A DNA stretch of 64,000 nucleotides from Caldifarciminota bacterium (GTDB taxonomy: Bacteria; Hydrothermota; Hydrothermia; LBFQ01; DSFT01): the NCBI GenBank assembly GCA_025060695.1, contig JANXBH010000001.1:62001-126000 (forward strand), read 5' to 3'. This document shows positions 17,831 to 25,101 of this stretch, piece after piece. A program made the position numbers and the translations under genes. The notes under the pieces were generated by a model. That model was not told where the DNA came from. It worked only from the letters and a program-made list of their open reading frames with translations, and searched no databases. Numbering within the stretch: the first letter of the stretch is position 1; each line of letters opens with the position of its first letter.

Positions 17831-18706
17831 TATTTTTTTGCCATATCCGTTTATAAAGTCCAATACACTCATCCTTCTTGAATTTTCAGGTTGCACTTCT
17901 AATATTTTAACTCCCCCTCCAATAGCCCCAATTATAAAATTCTCCTTATCTATATATATTTTTCCCGGTATTTCCACCTTTTCTATAGGTATAGCCCTAT
18001 AGAACTTTAGAAGCATTCCTTTTATATATGCTCTTGCAGTTGGCTTAGGTGATAGTGCATTTATCTTCCTTACAAGTCTTATATAGTCTTCATTAAAATC
18101 TAAAAATAACTCTTCCTTTTTTATTTTCCTTGCATAGGAAGAAATACCTTCTTGCTCTCTTAATATTGCTCTTTCATTTTTAAGCTCGTCTATTGAAGAT
18201 TTTAGCAATTTTGCACTTAATTTTGCTAAAATTGGTAATAAATCTCCTTTTGTATTTTCGATTGAGTATTCTATTTTCTCTTGCTTTACTATTTTTCCTT
18301 CATCTACCTTTTCATTCATTACAATTATACTTATTCCAAGTTCTTCTCCATCCATCATTGTTCTTTCTATTGGTGCTGGTCCCCTATACTTTGGAAGTAG
18401 TGAAGGGTGTATATTCAGTGGTGCTATTTTAGGAAGCATTAAAGTTTTAGTTTTTAAAATTTTCCCATAATCGCAAACTATGATAAAATCTGGTCTTTCC
18501 TTAAATTCTATATCTTCCGGACTTTCAACTTGAATAACCTCTATATTTCTTTCTTGTGCTAATTTCTTAATAGCTGGAGAATATTCTTTTAGTCCTCTAC
18601 CCTTTTTTCTGTCAGGTATAGTAATTACTTTTTGAATAGTTATATGATTTAATAATTCTAAGAAAACTAAGCTTCCAAAATCACCACTTGAAAAGTAGTA
18701 ATTCAT
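17819..18706 (-). CDS. fmt: Methionyl-tRNA formyltransferase
   Basis: A 295-residue Fmt. The formyl-transferase core carries NIHPSLLPKYRGPAPIERT near residue 98, with the catalytic Asn and His, and the DEGKIV loop follows. The C-terminal domain (ARAYIKGMLLKFYRA) fits Fmt. It formylates initiator Met-tRNA with 10-formyl-THF. The N-terminus is slightly short of the usual MRIVFMGTP form (MNYYFSSGDFGS). It overlaps the YHS-like gene by 4 nt. Confidence 0.93.
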   Translation of the reverse strand: MNYYFSSGDFGSLVFLELLNHITIQKVITIPDRKKGRGLKEYSPAIKKLAQERNIEVIQVESPEDIEFKERPDFIIVCDYGKILKTKTLMLPKIAPLNIHPSLLPKYRGPAPIERTMMDGEELGISIIVMNEKVDEGKIVKQEKIEYSIENTKGDLLPILAKLSAKLLKSSIDELKNERAILREQEGISSYARKIKKEELFLDFNEDYIRLVRKINALSPKPTARAYIKGMLLKFYRAIPIEKVEIPGKIYIDKENFIIGAIGGGVKILEVQPENSRRMSVLDFINGYGKKILSL

Positions 18707-18924
18707 TCATTACAGGAACAATTTCCCCCACAACAGCAACTGTGATTTATGGAACTTAATATAAGTTTAGTGTAGTATTCTTGATCCTCATTGAACTTTT
18801 TAATACACTCATCTGAACAAAATGTAAGAAGATACTCATCTACTTGATAAGTCAAGGTATTTTCATTATAATCTACGTTCTCCCAACATACTGGGCAAGT
18901 TAAAATTGCATATCTTGGTGTCAT
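18703..18924 (-). CDS. Small Cys-rich YHS/TRASH-like protein
   Basis: A 73-residue protein. CPVC at residues 10-13, then VDYNENTLTYQVDEYLLTFC, then CIKKF, resembles the YHS/TRASH metal-binding fold. The C-terminal 13 residues (HSCCCGGNCSCNE) add five more Cys and a His, suggesting a second metal site. It could be a zinc or copper binding factor; no function is assigned. It has its own promoter-like box over the stop codon of the upstream lyase gene and overlaps fmt by ATGA. Confidence 0.65.
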   Translation of the reverse strand: MTPRYAILTCPVCWENVDYNENTLTYQVDEYLLTFCSDECIKKFNEDQEYYTKLILSSINHSCCCGGNCSCNE

Positions 18925-18928
18925 ATTT

Positions 18929-18938
18929 AAATTTTAAA
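18929..18938 (-). promoter_or_regulatory. putative -10 promoter box for YHS-like gene and fmt
   Basis: TTTAAAATTT preceded by GC on the minus strand, 4 nt before the ATG. The TAA stop of the upstream lyase gene lies inside the box. Confidence 0.5.
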
Positions 18939-20283
18939 GCTCATTTGTCCAATTTTCAACTGGTTCTAAATAAGACCTAAAATGCCTTAAAAATCTTGAC
19001 TCTTTTACAATTTTCATCCCTTTTATTTTGTGCCTTTTTTCTTTTATAAGATTGAAAATGTCTACAACGTATTCTAAATGACTTTTTGTATAAACTCTTC
19101 TTGGTATTGCAAGTCTTACGAAATTATACCTTGCATCTTTAAACATGAATTTTCCAACCTCTACAGCTCTAATTCCACCTTCAATATAAAGTGCAACAAC
19201 TAAGCTTTGACCGGGAAATTCGCTTTCATCTATATGTTCCAAAAATCTCTTAGCTTCTACATAAATCGCATGTCCTCCAAATGGTCTCATTACAGGAATA
19301 TTTATTTTACATAAACTTTCTACCAAAAATTTAACCTGATTTATTCTATGACTTAAATAGTTTTCATCAATACCTTCAAATAAACCTACAGAAATAATCT
19401 CTAAATCCCTACCTGCCATACCTCCATATGTAGGGAAGCCTTCAAATAAAACTAAATAGCTTCTAAATTCCTCGGCAAGCTCCCTGTCATCAAGTGCTAT
19501 AAATCCACCTATATGATTTAGTCCATCTTTTTTCGCACTAAATGTAATTATATCTGCATAACTTAAAGTTTCATTTACAATTTCAAGTATTGACTTATTT
19601 GAATAATTTTTATCTCTTAACTTAAGAAGATAACTATTTTCTGATACTCTACAAGCATCTATAAGCAATTTAACTCCATATTTACTACATAAAAATTTAG
19701 TTTCTCTTACATTTTCAATACTTACCGCTTGACCACCACCACTATTGTTAGTAATAGTAAGAACTACAAATCTTACTCTATCTCTATGTTTTTTCAATAA
19801 ATCCTCTAATTTATTTAAGTCTATATTACCTTTAAATGGATACTCACTTTCAATATCGTGCTCCTCAGGTATATCGTAAATAATAGCACCACCAAATTCA
19901 AAATTTGCCCTTGTAGTATCAAATAGAGTATTAGATATTACAATATCTCCTTTTTTTAATAGTGATATAGTAATAATCCTTTCTCCTGCCCTTCCTTGAT
20001 GAACGGGGATTACTTGAAGCTTTGTAGTATATTTTCTTACTGCTTCTTCAAATTTATAATAACTTTCAGCGCCTGCATAACTTTCATCTCCAAGTATCAT
20101 AGCACTTAGCTGATATTTACTAAGTGCGGAAGTTCCACTATCAGTTAACAAGTCTATAGTAACAACACTTGAAGGTAAAAAAAATACATTATAATGTGCT
20201 TCTTTTATATATTTTAGTCTATCTTCCCTTTTGGTAATAGGTATTGGTTCTACAACTTTTATTTTATATGGCTCAAAGTTCAT
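18934..20283 (-). CDS. Tryptophanase / tyrosine phenol-lyase family beta-eliminating lyase
   Basis: A 449-residue fold-type I PLP enzyme. Family marks are LLTDSGTSALS near residue 47, YAGAESYYKFE near residue 70, VHQGRAGERI near residue 98, ITNNSGGGQAVS near residue 177 and the PLP Lys in FSAKKDGLNHIGGFI. These match tryptophanase and tyrosine phenol-lyase, which split Trp or Tyr to pyruvate, ammonia and indole or phenol. I cannot separate the two by sequence alone. It leads its unit with an ATG 5 nt after a TATAAAATTT box. Confidence 0.88.
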   Translation of the reverse strand: MNFEPYKIKVVEPIPITKREDRLKYIKEAHYNVFFLPSSVVTIDLLTDSGTSALSKYQLSAMILGDESYAGAESYYKFEEAVRKYTTKLQVIPVHQGRAGERIITISLLKKGDIVISNTLFDTTRANFEFGGAIIYDIPEEHDIESEYPFKGNIDLNKLEDLLKKHRDRVRFVVLTITNNSGGGQAVSIENVRETKFLCSKYGVKLLIDACRVSENSYLLKLRDKNYSNKSILEIVNETLSYADIITFSAKKDGLNHIGGFIALDDRELAEEFRSYLVLFEGFPTYGGMAGRDLEIISVGLFEGIDENYLSHRINQVKFLVESLCKINIPVMRPFGGHAIYVEAKRFLEHIDESEFPGQSLVVALYIEGGIRAVEVGKFMFKDARYNFVRLAIPRRVYTKSHLEYVVDIFNLIKEKRHKIKGMKIVKESRFLRHFRSYLEPVENWTNEL

Positions 20284-20288
20284 CTTTC

Positions 20289-20298
20289 AAATTTTATA
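20289..20298 (-). promoter_or_regulatory. putative -10 promoter box for beta-eliminating lyase
   Basis: TATAAAATTT preceded by C on the minus strand, 5 nt before the ATG. Confidence 0.5.
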
Positions 20299-20326
20299 GC
20301 TTGTTTAGTTTATGTTAAGTTATACA

Positions 20327-20336
20327 ATTATAATTT
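20327..20336 (+). promoter_or_regulatory. putative -10 promoter box for 20341 gene
   Basis: ATTATAATTT, a variant of the common box, 4 nt before the ATG at 20341. Confidence 0.4.
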
Positions 20337-20340
20337 ATAC

Positions 20341-20646
20341 ATGAGGTCAGTAAGTATCTTAAATTTGGAGCTAGAGGAAATCTTGCAAATGCTTTTAATG
20401 ACTAAGAAAAGAACCCTTATTAACTTTTACAAGAATAATAAGCATGTGGCATATATATATCTTGATGAAGATGGATATGTAATGTGTTCATATGAAGAAT
20501 ATAGAGACTACGATGCTTTGGATAATCTTGTTTTAGAGCAAAAACTACTTAGTGCTGAAATAATATTTGACCCTATAGTAAAAAGCGAATTTATGAAATG
20601 TTATAAAATTCCTCTTTTGGACTACCTATTTAGTAGACTTTTTTAG
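20341..20646 (+). CDS. Small unknown protein, possibly DUF4388/PATAN-like
   Basis: A 101-residue single-gene transcript. The N-terminal pattern LELEEILQMLLMTKKRTLI followed by a beta hairpin (HVAYIYLDEDGYVMCS) is like the start of DUF4388 (PATAN) domains, which often work with small GTPases and two-component systems. The match is loose and the protein is shorter than a full domain. Its 3' end overlaps the convergent gene by 21 nt within a 13-bp tandem duplication. No function is assigned. Confidence 0.5.
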   Translation: MRSVSILNLELEEILQMLLMTKKRTLINFYKNNKHVAYIYLDEDGYVMCSYEEYRDYDALDNLVLEQKLLSAEIIFDPIVKSEFMKCYKIPLLDYLFSRLF

Positions 20647-20880
20647 TAGACTTTTTAAATGTTGTATTCTTTCATATTCCTTTCTTGATAGTTCTTCAAT
20701 TTCCATATCGTTTAAGCCAAGTTCATTCGATTTTGTATAAATCCCTTCTAAAATATTCTGATATACTATTTCAAAGAACTCATCTAATTGTAATTTTAAA
20801 AATTCAACAAATTCCTCCAATTCCATATAACCTCTCTCACTCAGAAGTTCAATATATAACCTATAGATATAATTGTTCAT
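20626..20880 (-). CDS. Small helical protein of unknown function
   Basis: An 84-residue, highly charged and mostly helical protein (many Glu and Lys, no membrane segment). It is the third gene of the slipin operon, and its ATG overlaps the stop of the adhesin-like gene (ATGA). The C-terminus, KSLLKKSTK, is encoded by the 13-bp tandem duplication at the convergent junction. I recognise no family. Confidence 0.5.
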   Translation of the reverse strand: MNNYIYRLYIELLSERGYMELEEFVEFLKLQLDEFFEIVYQNILEGIYTKSNELGLNDMEIEELSRKEYERIQHLKSLLKKSTK

Positions 20881-21539
20881 CTTGAAATTTCAAAACTACC
20901 ATTACTTTGGTCTACATATAGTAATTTATCGGAAGAACCCTCTTCACCCGAACAAGCAAAGCAATCAACTTTCTTTCCAAAGACCTTAAAACTTCCCAAA
21001 TCCTTTGAGTATATAACTTTCAAGTTTGAAGATGCTTTTATTTTTATATGACCATCCTTATTTATAATCCTTCCGGGAGAAGAAAAATCTTTAAAGTTCG
21101 CATTTGCATTCATAAATGTCCAATAAAAATTATTTGCTCTAAAAGTACCTTTTACTATACCATTATCTACTAATGCTTTTCCTCTATTTACGAATACATT
21201 AAATTCTATAGAACAAAGCTTACATTCAATATCAATACTATCAACCACTCCTGATATCCTAATCTTTGCAAAATCGCCTTCACACTTATTTAAAACTACA
21301 GCACTATGAGAACACGCAATGTTTCCAATTGCTCTTATTATTAATTTTGAAGTTTGTGGTATGGTTAATTTCGTATTTTCATTAATTCTATATTTGTAAT
21401 ATTCCTTTGCCTTTTCTTCATATCCATAGCTTTTTGCTTCTACTTTTACAATATCCATATTGTGAGTTGAGATGTCAAGCTCTATTCTACTTTGTTCCAA
21501 TTTTATATCAAAAACTTGACCTATAAGTATGGATATCAT
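20877..21539 (-). CDS. Beta-rich exported protein, adhesin-head (GIN)-like
   Basis: A 220-residue protein with repeated beta-strand turns such as [12 protein letters not shown] and [28 protein letters not shown], in the style of DUF2807/DUF4097 beta-helix domains. The N-terminus [16 protein letters not shown] may be a short signal. Four cysteines near the middle and two near the end (CFAC) could form disulfides. Its ATG overlaps the slipin stop (ATGA), so the two are co-translated and may share a membrane site. Family assignment is tentative. Confidence 0.5.
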   Translation of the reverse strand: MISILIGQVFDIKLEQSRIELDISTHNMDIVKVEAKSYGYEEKAKEYYKYRINENTKLTIPQTSKLIIRAIGNIACSHSAVVLNKCEGDFAKIRISGVVDSIDIECKLCSIEFNVFVNRGKALVDNGIVKGTFRANNFYWTFMNANANFKDFSSPGRIINKDGHIKIKASSNLKVIYSKDLGSFKVFGKKVDCFACSGEEGSSDKLLYVDQSNGSFEISR

Positions 21540-22291
21540 TTCTTTTTACTCATTTCGTCAACTAATTTTAACAATTCTATTGGTAAAGGAAATGCAATTG
21601 TGGTAGTTTTTTCAGAAGATATTTCTATCAAGGTTTGTAAATATCTTAGTTGAATAGTAATAGGATTTTGTGCTAAAATATCCGCCGCTTCTCTTAGTTT
21701 TTGTGCTGCCTGATATTCACCTTCAGCGGATATGATTTTTGCTCTTCTTTCTCTTTCCGCTTCAGCTTGCCTTGCCATAGCTCTTCTCATTTCATCAGGT
21801 AAGTCTACATGCTTTATTTCAACTGCTACAACTTTAACACCCCAGTTATCAGTTTGTTTATCTATTATTTCTTGCAGTTTTAAATTTAACTTTTCTCTAT
21901 GTGCTAATATTTCATCAAGTTCTACTTCACCTAATACACTTCTTAGTGTTGTTTGAGCTATCTGACTTGTTGCATAGAAATAGTCTTCTATTTCCAAAAT
22001 CGCTTTATCTGGATGAACGACTTTAAAGTATACTACCGCATTAACCTTAATTGAAACGTTATCCTTCGTAATAACATCTTGGGATGGAACATCAAGGGCA
22101 ACAAGTCTTAGAGAAACTTTCTGCATGGTATCTATAAATGGAAGTAAAATTACAAGTCCAGGTCCCTTAACGCCTATAAATCTTCCAAGTCTAAAAACTA
22201 CAGCCCTTTCATATTCATTGAGTATCCTTATCATATAAGTTAATAATGATATAAGGAGAAAAATGATGAATGCCAGTGTAAGTAGCGTCAT
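21536..22291 (-). CDS. Slipin/stomatin-like SPFH-domain membrane protein
   Basis: A 251-residue SPFH protein. It has one N-terminal membrane helix (residues 3-20), then [57 protein letters not shown] and the coiled REKLNLKLQ... to [13 protein letters not shown] segment. This is the slipin pattern. These proteins form membrane microdomain assemblies and often partner with NfeD, which is not adjacent here. It heads an operon with the adhesin-like and small helical genes. Confidence 0.93.
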   Translation of the reverse strand: MTLLTLAFIIFLLISLLTYMIRILNEYERAVVFRLGRFIGVKGPGLVILLPFIDTMQKVSLRLVALDVPSQDVITKDNVSIKVNAVVYFKVVHPDKAILEIEDYFYATSQIAQTTLRSVLGEVELDEILAHREKLNLKLQEIIDKQTDNWGVKVVAVEIKHVDLPDEMRRAMARQAEAERERRAKIISAEGEYQAAQKLREAADILAQNPITIQLRYLQTLIEISSEKTTTIAFPLPIELLKLVDEMSKKK

Positions 22292-22308
22292 GTTTATAAG
22301 TTTAAAGC

Positions 22309-22318
22309 ATTAAAATTT
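22309..22318 (+). promoter_or_regulatory. putative -10 promoter box for 22324 lipoprotein
   Basis: ATTAAAATTT preceded by GC, 5 nt before a TTG start. The opposing slipin gene has only a weaker relative of the box (TTTAAACTTA at 22296-22305, minus strand). Confidence 0.5.
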
Positions 22319-22323
22319 TAAAC

Positions 22324-22806
22324 TTGAGATTTTTAAGTTTTATATTTATTCTTATTAGTTGCCTAAATGCTCAAACTAAAGTAGATGAAAAAGAACTTAA
22401 TGAATTTATTAGGAAAAACTTTAAAGACTATATGCTCTTTCCAAAGGCAATAATTAAAAAACATTATAAAAACATTATATTGGTTGATTTTGCAAGTGCA
22501 GGTGCTACTACTAACTATAGGGCTATTATTATTAAAGATAAGCATTTTCAGGTAGGGAAGTTAGAAAAAGACGGATTAAAGATGGATGGAGTTTTTGTAG
22601 TTGGTGGTGGAGGTAGTGGTAGGTATTACTTGGATGTTGATTTAAACAAATCTTACTTAAAGATTTACGAATATTCAATTTATGGTAAAAGAGAAGATTA
22701 TTGCAAAGTTGAAGTTTATAAACTTGAAAAGAATGTCTTTAGATATAATAAAGAAATGAGTGAAATAGAAGAGAAAACTTATTGTAAGAAAATACTTTCT
22801 AAATAA
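22324..22806 (+). CDS. Unknown lipoprotein
   Basis: A 160-residue protein starting with TTG. A very short signal peptide MRFLSFIFILISC carries a lipobox (LISC) with the Cys at position 13. The mature part is polar with a Gly-rich stretch (VVGGGGSGRYY) and two further Cys. I recognise no family. The start is fixed by a promoter-like box 5 nt upstream. It ends 8 nt inside convergent murE. Confidence 0.65.
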   Translation: MRFLSFIFILISCLNAQTKVDEKELNEFIRKNFKDYMLFPKAIIKKHYKNIILVDFASAGATTNYRAIIIKDKHFQVGKLEKDGLKMDGVFVVGGGGSGRYYLDVDLNKSYLKIYEYSIYGKREDYCKVEVYKLEKNVFRYNKEMSEIEEKTYCKKILSK

Positions 22807-24193
22807 TACTTCTTACAATTTCCTCATCATCAAAGTGATATTTTATACCCTTGATTTCTTGATAAGTCTCATGTCCCTTTCCCGCAATTAAAACAATATC
22901 ATCACTATTTGCTATCTTTATCGCAAGTTCAATTGCCTTTTTCCTATCAAGTTCTACTATATGAGGTCTTTTCATCCCATTTTGTATATCGTTTACAATA
23001 TCCATAGGTTCTTCATCTCGTGGATTATCACTTGTAATAATAATTATATCAGATAATTCTGATACTTTTCCCATAAGTGGTCTTTTAGACCTATCCCTGT
23101 TCCCACCTGCACCAAATACCAAGATTATCTTTCTACTATAGACCTTCTTAAGTGTTCTTATTACTTTTTCTATTGCATCAGGTGTATGCGCATAATCAAT
23201 AAATACATTTTTTATTTTTTGAAGCCTTCCTTTTGGAGGCTTTACCTTACTTAAAACATCTACAATTTTATCACTATCAAAACCAATAATATTTAATATA
23301 CTATATGCACAAAGAAGATTGTATGCATTAAATTCGCCTATCATATTATTATTTTCAATAGTTTTATTAAGAACTTTAATTTTTAGACCGTCCTTTGAAT
23401 TTTCCAAAATTTCACCTTTGATATCTGCGTTCTTGTAAAATCCATAAGTTAGAACTTTTCCATTACAGGCATTTATAAAATAACCACTATTTTCATCGTC
23501 TATATTTATAACTCCGTAGTTTTCTTTTTTTAGCATCTTAAATAATTTTAATTTTGCTTCTCTATAATTTTCAAATGTTTTATGAAAGTCCAAGTGGTCT
23601 ATAGCTAAATTTGTAAATCCTGCAATTTTAAAATCTACATCATCAACCCTATGTAATGAAAGTGCATGACTTGAAACTTCCATTACAAGAAACTTACCAC
23701 CACTATTTAAAATTTCAAAAATATATCTTTGTAAATCTAAGGACTCTGGCGTAGTTAGTTTTGGTATTTCCTTCCTTATAACTAAATCATTTATAATAGT
23801 TCCAATAATGCCTGATTTATAGCCAAGCATATTAAGTGCTTGGTAAATTATATGAGTAGTTGTAGTTTTTCCATTTGTCCCCGTTATACCAATAACAAAA
23901 AGTTTTTCTGATGAATAGTTATAGAACTTTGCAGATATTCTTGAAAGTTCAAGTCTTGTATTATCAACTAAAATTTGATTTACATGCTTATTAAGTCTTT
24001 TCTCTACTACTATTGCTTTTGCACCGTTTTTTATTGCGTCCTCTATAAAACTATGACCGTCAAACTTTTCTCCACTAATCGCAAAAAATACAAAATTATT
24101 TTTAACTTCTCTACTATCATAAGCGATTCCTTCTACCTCAAAATCTTGAAAGTTTTCTATATTATATCCTTTAAATAGTTCCGAAAGTTTCAC
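22799..24193 (-). CDS. murE: UDP-MurNAc-tripeptide synthetase
   Basis: A 464-residue Mur ligase. The ATP-binding loop is GITGTNGKTTTTH near residue 107, followed by EVSSHAL near residue 175, and VFGAGGNRDRSKRP and SDNPRDEEP in the C-terminal domain. The DNPR motif is the one seen in enzymes that add meso-diaminopimelate. It adds the third amino acid of the peptidoglycan stem peptide. It is the last cistron after tRNA-Leu and the DUF4321-like gene (4-nt overlap). Confidence 0.95.
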   Translation of the reverse strand: MKLSELFKGYNIENFQDFEVEGIAYDSREVKNNFVFFAISGEKFDGHSFIEDAIKNGAKAIVVEKRLNKHVNQILVDNTRLELSRISAKFYNYSSEKLFVIGITGTNGKTTTTHIIYQALNMLGYKSGIIGTIINDLVIRKEIPKLTTPESLDLQRYIFEILNSGGKFLVMEVSSHALSLHRVDDVDFKIAGFTNLAIDHLDFHKTFENYREAKLKLFKMLKKENYGVINIDDENSGYFINACNGKVLTYGFYKNADIKGEILENSKDGLKIKVLNKTIENNNMIGEFNAYNLLCAYSILNIIGFDSDKIVDVLSKVKPPKGRLQKIKNVFIDYAHTPDAIEKVIRTLKKVYSRKIILVFGAGGNRDRSKRPLMGKVSELSDIIIITSDNPRDEEPMDIVNDIQNGMKRPHIVELDRKKAIELAIKIANSDDIVLIAGKGHETYQEIKGIKYHFDDEEIVRSII

Positions 24194-24444
24194 AACTGTT
24201 TATATAAAATAACAAACAAAATACCGAAGATTAACATAATAAGAGAAAAATTTAGCATTATAGAAAAAGATATGTTCATTGCAATAAGGTTAATTTTGAT
24301 ATTTTCTATTCCAAAACTTACTTTATAAGTTAAAAATTCATTTGCTGGATGCTTTGGAAGATATTTAACTATGCTCCAGTCTATTATCGTCCCAAGTACA
24401 ATACCTAATACTAATACAAAAAAATAGGATTTTATAGACTTCAA
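24190..24444 (-). CDS. DUF4321-like small membrane protein starting next to tRNA-Leu
   Basis: An 84-residue protein with the TTG start at 24442-24444, reading MKSIKSYFFVLVLGIVLG. It has two membrane helices, one at each end. The layout (FVLVLGIVLGTIIDW, a central FGIENIKINL beta part, C-terminal helix) resembles DUF4321. The frame can be read further upstream only through the tRNA, giving a nonsense peptide, so I take the TTG 3 nt beyond the tRNA 3' end as the start. It overlaps murE by 4 nt. Function unknown. Confidence 0.7.
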   Translation of the reverse strand: MKSIKSYFFVLVLGIVLGTIIDWSIVKYLPKHPANEFLTYKVSFGIENIKINLIAMNISFSIMLNFSLIMLIFGILFVILYKQL

Positions 24445-24447
24445 TAA

Positions 24448-24533
24448 TGCCCGGGGAGGGACTCGAACCCTCACGCCCCTTTCGGGGCTTGGGATTTTAA
24501 GTCCCATGCGTCTTCCTATTCCGCCACCCGGGC
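24448..24533 (-). tRNA. tRNA-Leu (anticodon TAA)
   Basis: A class II tRNA. The acceptor stem GCCCGGG pairs with CCCGGGC and the discriminator is A. The anticodon loop CTTAAAA gives anticodon TAA. The variable arm AGCCCCGAAAGGGGCGT is long and paired, and the T-loop is GGTTCGAGTCC. CCA is not encoded. The mature 5' end lies 9 nt after a promoter-like box. Confidence 0.97.
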
Positions 24534-24542
24534 AAAGTTATA

Positions 24543-24552
24543 AAATTTTAAA
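24543..24552 (-). promoter_or_regulatory. putative -10 promoter box for tRNA-Leu transcript
   Basis: TTTAAAATTT preceded by GC on the minus strand, 9 nt before the mature tRNA 5' end. Confidence 0.6.
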
Positions 24553-24580
24553 GCTAAAGTTTTATATAAAAATTTTATCC

Positions 24581-24590
24581 TTTAAAATTG
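24581..24590 (+). promoter_or_regulatory. putative -10 promoter box for tRNA-Glu transcript
   Basis: TTTAAAATTG preceded by C, 8 nt before the mature tRNA 5' end. Confidence 0.6.
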
Positions 24591-24598
24591 TAGCACTT

Positions 24599-24670
24599 GC
24601 CCCCATCGTCTAGCGGCTAGGACACCACTCTTTCAAGGTGGAGGCAGGGGTTCGATTCCCCTTGGGGGCA
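24599..24670 (+). tRNA. tRNA-Glu (anticodon TTC)
   Basis: The acceptor stem GCCCCCA pairs with TGGGGGC and the discriminator is A. The anticodon loop CTTTCAA gives TTC, and the T-loop is GGTTCGATTCC. CCA is not encoded. A protein gene begins 1 nt after the discriminator. Confidence 0.97.
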
Positions 24671-24671
24671 C

Positions 24672-25091
24672 TTGCAATTAATTCCCCTTATTATAGTAAT
24701 TTTAGGCTGTAATCAAATATATAAAAACTCATATAGTCAAGAACTTATAGTAAGTACCTCAAAAGGAGAATTAAGTAAAGTAAAGGACTTAATCAAAAAA
24801 GGTGCGGACATAAATAGCAAAAATGAATATGGTAAAACACCTCTTCATATAGCAGTTGAGAATAACTATGAGGATATAGTTAAGGTATTACTTGAAAATA
24901 AGGCGGACGTTAACATAAAAGATAACAATGGTAATACACCTCTACACATTGCGGTAATGAAAGGTAATGAATATATTATTAAAGAGCTGTTGAAAAATGG
25001 AGCTAATGAAAATATTAAAAATAACGATGGTAAAACTCCAAAAGAATTAGCAATTGAAAATGGCATAGAAGATTTATTCAAAAAGCATTAA
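24672..25091 (+). CDS. Ankyrin-repeat lipoprotein starting next to tRNA-Glu
   Basis: A 139-residue protein whose TTG start (24672-24674) is 1 nt beyond the tRNA-Glu 3' end. A short lipoprotein signal MQLIPLIIVILGC has the Cys at position 13. About three ankyrin repeats follow (GADINSKNEYGKTPLHIAVE, KADVNIKDNNGNTPLHIAVM, GANENIKNNDGKTPKELAIE). It is probably an envelope protein-interaction module; the partner is unknown. No promoter-like box or ribosome site lies between tRNA and start, so it should be co-transcribed with the tRNA. Confidence 0.85.
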   Translation: MQLIPLIIVILGCNQIYKNSYSQELIVSTSKGELSKVKDLIKKGADINSKNEYGKTPLHIAVENNYEDIVKVLLENKADVNIKDNNGNTPLHIAVMKGNEYIIKELLKNGANENIKNNDGKTPKELAIENGIEDLFKKH

Positions 25092-25096
25092 AATTT
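25087..25096 (+). promoter_or_regulatory. putative -10 promoter box for first YfhO gene
   Basis: ATTAAAATTT preceded by GC, overlapping the stop codon of the ankyrin gene, 5 nt before the TTG at 25102. Confidence 0.5.
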
Positions 25097-25101
25097 CTCT
25101 C

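Noticed and set aside
18703-20283. Tryptophanase-like gene as part of the fmt operon
   Set aside because: A promoter-like box lies at its stop codon, so read-through is possible but a separate unit is more likely.
24190-24507. Longer DUF4321 frame reading through tRNA-Leu (MGLKIPSPERGVRVRVPPRALL...)
   Set aside because: The extra residues are a translation of the tRNA itself, a common artefact. The TTG at 24444 is the plausible start.
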